Origin: Chromatiales bacterium
Lineage (GTDB): Bacteria; Pseudomonadota; Gammaproteobacteria; Chromatiales; Chromatiaceae
Assembly (NCBI GenBank): GCA_022360595.1
Contig: JAKSCN010000459.1
Location: 1 to 5,066, forward strand
DNA length: 5,066 nucleotides
Direction: 5' to 3'
Shown: piece after piece, positions 1-5,066 of the stretch
Layout of the letters: each line of letters starts with the position of its first letter
Numbering within the stretch: position 1 is the first letter of the stretch
Made by a program: the position numbers and the translations under genes
The notes under the pieces: generated by a model
Told to the model about the DNA's origin: nothing
Seen by the model: only the letters and a program-made list of their open reading frames with translations
Database searches by the model: none

Positions 1-1180
1 CACTGGATTGGCAAAAGTTTTCAAGTCAAATGGGGAGGTATCTTTCACCAATGTAAGACTCTCCTCAGAAAACATATCGGTAGATATCCGTATCAAACCG
101 CTAAAGGATCAACGGGGAAAAAACCGTCTTGCTGCCGTGTTTATCGCAGAGACCGGCCGTCCCCTGATTGAAACCTCTCCGGCAGAAGAGGAGTCGGTCA
201 CTACCTACGATTTCAGCCGCGAGGCGGAGCAGCGTATCAAGGATCTGGAGCAGGAACTTCAGTTTACGCGGGAGAATCTTCAGGCCTCCATCGAAGAACT
301 GGAAACCTCCAACGAGGAGTTGCAGGCCACCAATGAAGAGTTGTTGGCCTCGAATGAAGAGTTGCAAAGCACCAACGAGGAGTTGCAATCGGTTAACGAG
401 GAACTCTTTACGGTAAATGCCGAGCATCAGAACAAGATTACCGAGTTGTTGGAGACAAATAATGATCTCGACAACTATGTTAATTCCACCGATGTTATTT
501 CCGTTTTCCTGGATGAGAACCTGGATATTCGCCGTTTCACACACAACGCAAGTCTGGTTTTTAATATCCTCGAACAGGATGTAGGTCGTCCGTTTGAGCA
601 CATATCAAACCGTATGCGGGATATCGATGTTCAGAATATGATCGATAGGGTCAATCGTACGGGCAATATAGAAAAAAAACAGGTGTTTGTGCCGGCGCAT
701 GGATGGTTTTTGTTGCGAATCAGACCCTATATGATCTCTGAGATGCAGCAGTCGGGTATCGTTGTGGTACTGAACAATATCGACGAGATAAAAGGACTTC
801 AGAATGACCTGAGTGATACCCGCAACCGTTTTGAGGAGTTGCTGAAGATGGCTGGTATCGGCACTTGGGACTGGATTATAGAAGATGATTCGATTGTCTG
901 TTCCGGAGTCTTTAGAACCATGTACGGTCTTGATTCAGGTGAATGTTACGGAACCTATCAACAGTTCCTGGAGTGGGTGCATTCTGAAGATCTTGCTTTC
1001 GTTGAACAGGCTTATCGGAAAGCGATTGATGATCACACCACCTTCTCGATTGAACACCGTCTTGTTCAGGCGGAGAGTGGCAAGGAGGTGTGGGTTTCCG
1101 AAACGGGCATGGCGGAGTATGCCGAAGATGGCACAGCTATCAAACTGCTTGGTATCGTCAGGGAGATCAGGGAGAGATAA
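1..1180 (+). CDS. C-terminal part of a CheB/CheR-PAS type sensor protein (5' end outside window)
   Basis: The reading frame is open from the first bases of the window, so the TTG at 8 is probably not the true start and the gene begins upstream. Counting from that TTG, the visible 390 residues hold: a beta-rich segment at about 1-50, which resembles the region after the CheR domain in CheB-CheR-PAS fusions; a long coiled coil at about 71-153; a PAS_10-like domain at about 155-262 (NNDLDNYVNSTDV, then F-L-D-E-N-L-D-I-R-R-F); and a PAS_3-like domain at about 274-390 (GIGTWDW, WVHSEDL, DGT and the closing GIVREIRER). The heptad coiled coil followed by PAS_10 is typical of proteins with N-terminal CheB methylesterase and CheR methyltransferase domains, but those domains are not visible here. 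The protein stops right after the last PAS domain, with no kinase, GGDEF or EAL domain. The sensed signal is unknown. The gene converges on the hydrogenase operon and nothing links the two functionally. Confidence 0.85.
   Translation, partial: TGLAKVFKSNGEVSFTNVRLSSENISVDIRIKPLKDQRGKNRLAAVFIAETGRPLIETSPAEEESVTTYDFSREAEQRIKDLEQELQFTRENLQASIEELETSNEELQATNEELLASNEELQSTNEELQSVNEELFTVNAEHQNKITELLETNNDLDNYVNSTDVISVFLDENLDIRRFTHNASLVFNILEQDVGRPFEHISNRMRDIDVQNMIDRVNRTGNIEKKQVFVPAHGWFLLRIRPYMISEMQQSGIVVVLNNIDEIKGLQNDLSDTRNRFEELLKMAGIGTWDWIIEDDSIVCSGVFRTMYGLDSGECYGTYQQFLEWVHSEDLAFVEQAYRKAIDDHTTFSIEHRLVQAESGKEVWVSETGMAEYAEDGTAIKLLGIVREIRER
293..418 (+). repeat. Six 21-bp coding repeats encoding a heptad coiled coil
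   Basis: Six consecutive 21-bp units (293-313, 314-334, 335-355, 356-376, 377-397, 398-418) each encode a heptad of the form E-E-L-x-x-x-N, residues 96-137 counted from the TTG at 8. The protein repeat is strict at E, E, L and N, while codons vary (GAA/GAG, CTG/TTG/CTC, AAC/AAT). It is therefore an old repeat held by protein selection, not a fresh DNA duplication. The regular heptads indicate a continuous signalling helix joining the upstream domains to the PAS domains, with a buried Asn in each turn that would set register and dimeric state. This linker is a hallmark of CheR-PAS fusion proteins. Confidence 0.9.
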
Positions 1181-1214
1181 GAGAGGCCAACAAACTATGG
1201 CACGACAACAGGCC
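1181..1214. other. Convergent gap between sensor gene and hybE
   Basis: Only 34 bp separate the two stop codons. I see no G/C-rich hairpin with a U-run on either strand here; the only symmetry is a GGCC at each end (1185-1188 and 1211-1214). Termination for one or both transcripts may lie inside the opposing gene or be Rho-dependent. Confidence 0.5.
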
Positions 1215-1796
1215 CTAACTATTACCCAGAAAGGCCCCACGAATAAGGTCTCTGCGGCTGATCTGCTTTGGCTCTGCACTTTCCGGTGTAATTTCCGCTG
1301 CCTGTTTTTCAGCCTCTTCAGCCAGTCGAATCTGCTCCATCTCTTCGCCATTGAGGTATCGGGCCATACGCGCTTCGTCGATGTTGTCGATCTGTTCCAC
1401 CGACTCATCCATGAGGGTGGCGAGAAAGGCTTCGGCAGTCTGTACAGCCGTGGTGTGGTCGGGAAATTTTGACATGGGTGAATAGAGCGCGTGGGTCAAA
1501 CAGGGCCCCAGCTCTTCTATCTCATTGACGGTAAATTTGTATTCTTGGGAGGGCAGTTTACGGATAACCTGTTCACCCAGTTCGGGAAGCGGATTATCGG
1601 CTCGGTTCTGAGGGATCAGCATCAGGTTCATAAACCAAGGGGTAACCATAACCCCGAGATAGCTATCCCCCCAGATTTGGAAACCGACAGCCTGGACTTT
1701 TACTTCAGGGTTAAGAATGGGAATTCCCTGCATACGCTCCTGGTGGATGCGGTTAAACACACGTTCGAGTTCTACACAGAGCGTTTGTACATCCAT
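1215..1796 (-). CDS. hybE: HybE-family [NiFe]-hydrogenase assembly chaperone
   Basis: This 193-residue protein belongs to the HybE/HupJ/HoxT family. In E. coli, HybE works as a proofreading chaperone of hydrogenase-2, binding the Tat signal of the small subunit (HybO) and restraining export until cofactor insertion is complete. It acts in the cytoplasm. Visible family features are an N-terminal helix (about 3-20), the TPWFMNLMLIP segment at 52-62, LPSQEYKFTV at 81-90 and a SPMSKF segment at 106-111. After about residue 145 comes a charged, Glu/Ala-rich helix (about 150-170), then a C-terminal ISRRDLIRG motif (179-187). E. coli HybE, as I recall it, is about 162 residues and also ends in an RR-x-x-L-x-G motif, so the motif is a family trait and the helix before it accounts for the extra length. 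The start ATG shares its A with the TGA of the preceding chaperone gene (TGATG on the minus strand), indicating translational coupling. It is the last gene of the operon. Confidence 0.88.
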   Translation of the reverse strand: MDVQTLCVELERVFNRIHQERMQGIPILNPEVKVQAVGFQIWGDSYLGVMVTPWFMNLMLIPQNRADNPLPELGEQVIRKLPSQEYKFTVNEIEELGPCLTHALYSPMSKFPDHTTAVQTAEAFLATLMDESVEQIDNIDEARMARYLNGEEMEQIRLAEEAEKQAAEITPESAEPKQISRRDLIRGAFLGNS

Positions 1797-2083
1797 CAGT
1801 TGGTACCTACCCCAGCATTGGTTATATCGGGAAAAAAGCTATCGATATCGACATGTTCATCACCACTCATTACCGCAGCGAGTGCATCCAGTGCCGCATT
1901 GATTTTTTCGGCATCGTCTTCGGTCAGTACTTCTCTTGCGGAGCCTAGAAAATTGAGTATCCAGGTCCCCTCTTCCTGGGGACCGATGAGCATCATGTTG
2001 ACCTCTTCTTCGCCGTTACGTCCCCGGCACAGCGCCGTGAACTCACGGTTCTCGATAATCTGAACAGGTACGCCTATGCACAT
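1796..2083 (-). CDS. hupF: HupF/HypC-family hydrogenase maturation chaperone
   Basis: This 95-residue protein starts with MCIGVP. The N-terminal Cys2, exposed after Met removal, is the family signature and carries the Fe(CN)2CO unit between HypD and the hydrogenase large-subunit precursor. The compact HypC-like core covers about 1-70. About 25 further residues (ending DSFFPDI and a Gly/Asn-rich tail) make it longer than typical HypC and similar in length to rhizobial HupF. In the second conserved block, HypC and HybG usually have VLVHVGFA; here it reads ILNFLGSAREV, with Asn44 where the His would be. That also fits HupF better than HybG, so the name is a judgement and hybG or hypC are alternatives. 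A good Shine-Dalgarno (GGAG, complement of 2094-2097) lies 10 nt before the ATG. The gene overlaps the end of hybD by 10 bp, and its stop overlaps the hybE start by one base. Confidence 0.85.
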   Translation of the reverse strand: MCIGVPVQIIENREFTALCRGRNGEEEVNMMLIGPQEEGTWILNFLGSAREVLTEDDAEKINAALDALAAVMSGDEHVDIDSFFPDITNAGVGTN

Positions 2084-2610
2084 GCAGCAATATCTCCACG
2101 CTCTTGAGCCGCCCAGAAACCCAGTTTCGGTTCTGCACGCTGTTTGAGTTCGATACCCTTCTCAGCCAATACGGCCACGAGATAGTCGACCATCTCATCC
2201 AGCTTTTTATCGGCTGCGGGACTCAGGCCCAACTCATTCTCCAGTACATAGGGCACCATCCCAACGATAGTAACGCTCTTAGGCGCCTGATTGGTCACCC
2301 GCAGTACGGCCAGCAGGTCCGACAGGCCCAACTGGTGGTTGGATATTTTGGTCTGGAAAAAGGCCGGCACCTGTTCATCGGCAATGGTGACGATTGTTCC
2401 GGGCTCAGCACCGGTGTTGATGGCATCGGCAACAAACAGATGGTCGATACCACGCATCGGTTCCAGTAATTCGGTCCCTGATGTACCGCCATCAACCACC
2501 TCAATACCTTCCGGCAGGTGATAACGGCTCTCCAGCTCTTCGGCAGCACGCACACCTATGCCTTCATCCCGCATAAGCACGTTGCCCAATCCGATAATCA
2601 ATACTCGCAT
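2074..2610 (-). CDS. hybD: Hydrogenase maturation endopeptidase, HybD/HupD family
   Basis: This is the nickel-dependent specificity protease that removes the C-terminal peptide of the large subunit (HybC) after the NiFe centre is built, which lets it fold shut and pair with the small subunit. The family signature is clear. The N-terminus reads GLGNVLMRDEGIG (7-19), DGGTSG is at 40-45, and the three residues matching the metal ligands of E. coli HybD are Glu16, Asp62 (in FVADAIN) and His92 (in SNHQLGLSD). At 178 residues it is slightly longer than E. coli HybD (about 164), with the extra length in a C-terminal tail after about residue 150 (KGIELKQRAEPKLGFW). The start ATG is preceded by a strong Shine-Dalgarno AAGGGG with an 8-nt spacer. 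In E. coli, hybC and hybD are nearly contiguous, whereas here a structured 178-bp gap separates them. Confidence 0.93.
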   Translation of the reverse strand: MRVLIIGLGNVLMRDEGIGVRAAEELESRYHLPEGIEVVDGGTSGTELLEPMRGIDHLFVADAINTGAEPGTIVTIADEQVPAFFQTKISNHQLGLSDLLAVLRVTNQAPKSVTIVGMVPYVLENELGLSPAADKKLDEMVDYLVAVLAEKGIELKQRAEPKLGFWAAQERGDIAACA

Positions 2611-2617
2611 TGTTCAA

Positions 2618-2624
2618 TCCCCTT
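2618..2624 (-). promoter_or_regulatory. hybD ribosome binding site, complementary to the terminator 5' arm
   Basis: The minus strand reads AAGGGGA here, a strong Shine-Dalgarno starting 8 nt (counted from the last G) before the hybD ATG, and this supports that start. The 5' arm of the upstream hairpin (complement of 2652-2658) reads TCCCCTT, a perfect 7-base complement. That arm could therefore pair either with its own 3' arm or with the ribosome binding site. Confidence 0.6.
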
Positions 2625-2627
2625 GGT

Positions 2628-2660
2628 AAAAAAACCCTCCCCCTCTTGCCGAAGGGGAGG
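2628..2660 (-). terminator. Intrinsic terminator-like hairpin inside the operon, before hybD
   Basis: On the minus strand the sequence forms CCTCCCC (complement of 2654-2660), an 11-nt loop region that can itself close as CTT-CGGC-AAG, then GGGGAGG (complement of 2636-2642), one more G and seven Ts (complement of 2628-2634). A G/C-rich stem followed at once by a U-run is the classical Rho-independent terminator form. It sits between hybC and hybD, four bases before the hybD Shine-Dalgarno. It could end part of the transcripts after hybC and so lower the maturation genes, or act as an attenuator. Since the downstream genes are in the same orientation and functionally tied, partial read-through is expected. 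Confidence 0.7.
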
Positions 2661-2667
2661 AAGGGAG

Positions 2668-2686
2668 GCATCAATCGCCATGATGC
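2668..2686 (-). repeat. Inverted repeat 4, 6-bp stem
   Basis: GCATCA (2668-2673) and TGATGC (2681-2686) are perfect reverse complements with a 7-nt loop, directly before the terminator-like hairpin in the transcript. Confidence 0.4.
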
Positions 2687-2692
2687 AAGGTA

Positions 2693-2717
2693 GTTCCCAC
2701 TCCGCTGGAGTGAGAAC
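2693..2717 (-). repeat. Inverted repeat 3, strong 11-bp hairpin with 3-nt loop
   Basis: The arms 2693-2703 and 2707-2717 are complementary at 10 of 11 positions around a 3-nt loop. In RNA made from the minus strand the odd position (2697/2713) becomes a G-U pair, so the operon transcript can form an uninterrupted 11-bp stem, while the plus-strand RNA would have a C-A mismatch. That asymmetry favours a role in the hyb mRNA, for instance as a 3'-end stabiliser of the hybC message or an RNase site. No U-run follows, so it is not an intrinsic terminator itself. Confidence 0.7.
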
Positions 2718-2722
2718 CGATA

Positions 2723-2740
2723 CGGCATATGCACATGCCG
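2723..2740 (-). repeat. Inverted repeat 2, 6-bp stem
   Basis: CGGCAT (2723-2728) and ATGCCG (2735-2740) pair perfectly around a 6-nt loop. It could form as an RNA hairpin or serve as a palindromic protein site; the sequence does not decide which. Confidence 0.45.
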
Positions 2741-2743
2741 CAC

Positions 2744-2770
2744 TTTTCAGAGACCACCATGCCCTGAAAA
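2744..2770 (-). repeat. Inverted repeat 1, 7-bp stem
   Basis: TTTTCAG (2744-2750) and CTGAAAA (2764-2770) are perfect reverse complements with a 13-nt loop. It is the first stem after the hybC stop. Alone it is weak because of its A/T-rich base and long loop; it gains weight from the row of stems that follows. Confidence 0.45.
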
Positions 2771-2783
2771 TTCTCTCCTGGAA

Positions 2784-2811
2784 ATTATCTAAAGCGCCTT
2801 AACCTTCACAA
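2784..2811 (-). promoter_or_regulatory. Candidate sigma-70 type promoter at the end of hybC
   Basis: On the minus strand TTGTGA (complement of 2806-2811, 4 of 6 to the -35 consensus) and GATAAT (complement of 2784-2789, 5 of 6 to the -10 consensus) are 16 nt apart. A start site near 2777 would give an untranslated leader of about 165 nt that begins just before the row of hairpins and runs to hybD. Such matches arise by chance fairly often, so this is only a candidate. Confidence 0.25.
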
Positions 2812-4492
2812 TCTCTTCCTGCTCGGTGTCCACCATGTGGATGGCACACGCAATACAGGGGTCGAAAGAGTGAACGGTACGCAGCACTTCCAGCGGCTTC
2901 TCCGGATCGGCCACCGGGTTATCCATCAGTGATGATTCGTAAGGACCGATCTGATCGTTGGCATCACGCGGACCGGCATTCCAGGTACTGGGCACCACCG
3001 CCTGATAGTTTTTGATCTTCTCATCTTCAATAACAACCCAATGAGAGAGCGCACCACGTGGTGCTTCATGGAAGCCAAAACCTCTAATCTCACCTTTCGG
3101 GAAGACCGGTGGATTGAAGGTGTCGGTATCACCGGTACCGATGTTGTCGATCAGGTTCTGCCACTGCTGCTTCAGGGTATCGATCATGACACCGCAACGG
3201 ATAGCGCGCGCCGCATGACGTCCAATAGTCGAGTGCAGCGCCGTCAGTGGGATATCGGGATTGCCCGATACCGCTTTGATGGTATCCATCGCACCGTCGA
3301 GATACTGCTTCGCCCCTTCATGGCCGGAAGCAACCATCACCAGTACATTGGCCAGTGGGCCTACCTGGGCACGCTTGCCGTAGAAAGTGGGTGCTTTCAC
3401 CCAAGAGTATTTACCTTCGTCCTGGAAATCTGTGTACTGAGGTTCGGTGGTGCCGTCATAGGGGTGCAGCGCCGCATCACCTTCGTACCAGGCGTGTTTA
3501 TTACTCTCGGCCACACCGTCACGGAAGAAAGCATCACCGTGCGTGGTAATGGGTTTGAAGGTGCTGAGATCGCCGTTCTCGATATAACCGCCGGGCAGAT
3601 CGAATACGGTACCTTTGCTGTCCTGGGGACAATCGGGCACAGAGAGGTAGTTCATCACACCAGAACCGTAACCGGCCCAGTCGAGATAGAAGGCGCCGAT
3701 GGCCGGTACGTCAGTCATGTAGACCGACTTGATGAAGTGCTCCAGCTTCTCAATCCAGCCTTTGATCAGCATCAGGCGCTCCATGTTCAGCACCGACTGG
3801 CTGTTCATGTTGATGGAGTTACTGATACCGCCGACCGCAACGTTCTGGATATGGGGCGACTTACCGCCCAGTGCCGCAACAATCTTATTGGCGTAGTTCT
3901 GAACCTCCAGCGCCTGCAGATAGTGGGCGACCGCCAGCAGGTTGACCTCGGGTGACAGTTTCATCGCCGGGTGTCCCCAGTAGCCACTGGCGAACGGACC
4001 AAGCTGGCCGCTCTGGACGAAGGTCTTCAGGCGATCCTGCACCGCCTTCATCTCATGCGGGCCGTTCAGCGGCCAGTCAGAGAGGCTCTCAGCCAACTGT
4101 GCGGCTTTCTTCGGATCAGCATCCAGGGCAGAGACAACATCCACCCAGTCGACAGCGGAGAGGTGATAGAAGTGAACGATATGATCCTGGATCGCATGGG
4201 CGGTCTGGATGATGTTGCGCACCAGTTGCGCGTTGACCGGAATCTCCAGATCGAGTGCATTCTCAACCGCACGCACAGAGGTGATGGCGTGAACGGTAGT
4301 ACAAACACCACAGAAGCGCTGGGTGAAGAGCCAGGCTTCGCGTGGGTCACGGCCCACCAGAATCTTTTCAATGCCGCGCCACATCTGGCCCGATGACCAG
4401 GCCTTGGTCACCCTGCCCTCATCAACCTCCACATCGATGCGCAGATGCCCTTCGATACGCGTGATCGGGTCAACAGTAATACGTGTGCTCAT
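2789..4492 (-). CDS. hybC: [NiFe]-hydrogenase large (catalytic) subunit, group 1c Hyb type
   Basis: HybC is the Ni-Fe-bearing subunit of hydrogenase-2-type enzymes, which oxidise H2 (or evolve it under reducing conditions) on the periplasmic face of the membrane and pass electrons via the small subunit and HybA/HybB to quinone. The protein is 567 residues, the length I recall for E. coli HybC. Landmarks: ITRIEGHLRID (10-20) and MWRGIEKI (37-44); the first Ni-ligand pair in RFCGVC (Cys61, Cys64); GYWGHPAMKL and PHIQN in mid-protein; FDLPGGYIENGDLS; EAPRGALSHW near the end; and the second ligand pair in DPCIACAIH (Cys546, Cys549). HybD should cut after His552, releasing a 15-residue tail. It has no export signal of its own, consistent with riding on the Tat signal of the small subunit. 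A Shine-Dalgarno GAGGA (complement of 4502-4506) lies 9 nt before the ATG, and hybB ends 26 bp upstream. The Phe in RFCGVC replaces the more usual Ile. Confidence 0.97.
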   Translation of the reverse strand: MSTRITVDPITRIEGHLRIDVEVDEGRVTKAWSSGQMWRGIEKILVGRDPREAWLFTQRFCGVCTTVHAITSVRAVENALDLEIPVNAQLVRNIIQTAHAIQDHIVHFYHLSAVDWVDVVSALDADPKKAAQLAESLSDWPLNGPHEMKAVQDRLKTFVQSGQLGPFASGYWGHPAMKLSPEVNLLAVAHYLQALEVQNYANKIVAALGGKSPHIQNVAVGGISNSINMNSQSVLNMERLMLIKGWIEKLEHFIKSVYMTDVPAIGAFYLDWAGYGSGVMNYLSVPDCPQDSKGTVFDLPGGYIENGDLSTFKPITTHGDAFFRDGVAESNKHAWYEGDAALHPYDGTTEPQYTDFQDEGKYSWVKAPTFYGKRAQVGPLANVLVMVASGHEGAKQYLDGAMDTIKAVSGNPDIPLTALHSTIGRHAARAIRCGVMIDTLKQQWQNLIDNIGTGDTDTFNPPVFPKGEIRGFGFHEAPRGALSHWVVIEDEKIKNYQAVVPSTWNAGPRDANDQIGPYESSLMDNPVADPEKPLEVLRTVHSFDPCIACAIHMVDTEQEEIVKVKAL

Positions 4493-4518
4493 AGGTATAA
4501 ATCCTCAATCATATTCTC

Positions 4519-5066
4519 TTAGGCATGCTCACCAGCGTGGAGCACAGGCAATTTCTTAACGAAGACCAGATAGGCCATGATCTCTGCAGCCACAATACCC
4601 ACAGTCACCATGATCTCCGGTACCGATGGGAAGTAGCTGTAGCCCGGGCCTGGATCCAATCCGATCAGGTAGGCATTGAAGCGGTAGAGTGATCCCGCCA
4701 GAATCATCGACAAGGCAGCGATCAACATCTTGCGGCCGTTGCGCCTGTTCTCAGGCGAGGCCAGCAGCACAACCGGAATAATGAACAGCGCGGTCTCCAG
4801 CAGGAACATGAAGCTGTCCATATCGCCGACGAAGATCAGCCCCAGCTTGCCGCGAAACAGCAGCTCGGCAAAACGCACCACCAGGAAGGCGATCAGCAGC
4901 CCCATGATCGCTTTACTGAGACCACCCAGCAGCTTGGTCTCAGCAGGACGACGCAACCCGACCGCCGCGAAGGAGACCTCGAACACCACCACTGAGAAGC
5001 CCATGGTCAAGGCCGACAGGATCGCCAGCAGCGGTTGCAACTGTAGCGACTGCCAGAGCGGATCGA
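4519..5066 (-). CDS. hybB: HybB-type membrane subunit of hydrogenase (NrfD/PsrC family), C-terminal part
   Basis: The frame stays open to the window edge, so this is the last 181 codons of a longer gene (HybB is about 390 residues). The TTG at 5040 is an internal Leu codon, not the start. HybB is the multi-helix integral membrane subunit of NrfD/PsrC type that connects the hydrogenase-2 electron chain to the quinone pool. It carries no haem in this family. Visible, counting from the first complete codon: five hydrophobic helices at about 10-36, 49-69, 85-102, 112-135 and 150-169. Family-like segments are DPLW at the left, SALTMGFSVVVFE, the YRFNAYLIG stretch at 127-135 and the YFPSVPE turn before the last helix. 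The protein ends with a short His-containing tail. Its place directly before hybC matches the E. coli order hybO-A-B-C and argues for a group 1c operon over a hupSLC type with a cytochrome b. Confidence 0.9.
   Translation of the reverse strand, partial: DPLWQSLQLQPLLAILSALTMGFSVVVFEVSFAAVGLRRPAETKLLGGLSKAIMGLLIAFLVVRFAELLFRGKLGLIFVGDMDSFMFLLETALFIIPVVLLASPENRRNGRKMLIAALSMILAGSLYRFNAYLIGLDPGPGYSYFPSVPEIMVTVGIVAAEIMAYLVFVKKLPVLHAGEHA

Larger units (their letters stand above)
2611..2788 (-). other. Non-coding, hairpin-rich hybC-hybD intergenic region
   Basis: No credible gene lies in this 178-bp stretch. Read on the minus strand, in order after the hybC stop, it holds inverted repeats at 2744-2770, 2723-2740, 2693-2717 and 2668-2686, a terminator-like hairpin at 2628-2660, and finally the hybD ribosome binding site. 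Only 3 to 7 nt separate successive stems. The layout suggests a folded leader or intercistronic element controlling the amount of the maturation genes relative to the structural genes, through RNA processing, stability or termination. The function is inferred. Confidence 0.6.

Noticed and set aside
101..601. 166-codon minus-strand frame with repeated Leu/Gly-rich units
   Set aside because: The repeat is the reverse complement of the 21-bp heptad repeat in the sensor gene, so the leucine pattern is a by-product.
1181..1214. Bidirectional terminator in the convergent gap
   Set aside because: Only a 4-base GGCC symmetry is present and no U-run follows on either strand.
885..1472. 195-codon plus-strand frame overlapping the end of the sensor gene, as a possible frameshifted output domain
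   Set aside because: Its translation past the sensor stop shows no kinase or GGDEF motifs and enters the antisense of hybE.
1491..2063. 190-codon plus-strand frame opposite hybE and the hupF-like gene
   Set aside because: It crosses two recognised, overlapping minus-strand genes, and its Ser-rich translation shows no domain.
2628..2770. The row of inverted repeats as a CRISPR array or mobile-element end
   Set aside because: The stems differ in sequence, with no constant repeat and spacer, and no transposase or target duplication is seen.
2518..2802. 94-codon plus-strand frame covering the hybC-hybD gap
   Set aside because: It starts inside hybD, runs through the hairpins and terminator and ends in hybC. 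The composition follows the repeats and no family is recognisable.
3041..3955. 304-codon open frame on the plus strand, opposite hybC
   Set aside because: It lies wholly antisense to a highly conserved gene, its translation resembles no family I know, and long antisense frames are expected opposite biased codons. No ribosome binding site stands out.

Overview
The window looks like chromosomal DNA of a proteobacterium, most likely a gammaproteobacterium. This rests on two things: a group 1c (Hyb-type) [NiFe]-hydrogenase operon whose large subunit has the same length and landmark positions as I recall for E. coli HybC, and a neighbouring CheB/CheR-PAS type sensor gene of the kind common in environmental Proteobacteria. 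No ribosomal or other marker gene is present, so a genus cannot be given.

Layout. The plus strand of the first 1.2 kb carries the 3' part of a sensor gene: a long coiled coil with a heptad repeat, then two PAS domains, then a stop with no output domain. Everything from 5066 down to 1215 is on the minus strand and reads as one operon. In transcription order it holds the 3' half of hybB (membrane subunit), hybC (large catalytic subunit), a 178-bp non-coding gap, hybD (maturation protease), a small HupF/HypC-family chaperone gene, and hybE (Tat/assembly chaperone). The sensor gene and the operon converge, with 34 bp between their stop codons.

How the genes work together. HybB anchors the enzyme in the cytoplasmic membrane and exchanges electrons with quinone. 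HybC carries the Ni-Fe site, which the HupF/HypC-type chaperone helps to build. HybD then clips the 15-residue tail after His552, and HybE helps hold the complex back from Tat export until it is mature. The small subunit (hybO), the ferredoxin-like subunit (hybA) and the operon promoter should lie beyond the right edge.

The most unusual part is the hybC-hybD gap (2611-2788). It packs four perfect or near-perfect inverted repeats and then a terminator-like hairpin with seven Us, directly before the hybD ribosome binding site. A weak internal promoter candidate overlaps the end of hybC. Together these look like a device that sets maturation-gene expression apart from the structural genes, but this is inferred from sequence only.
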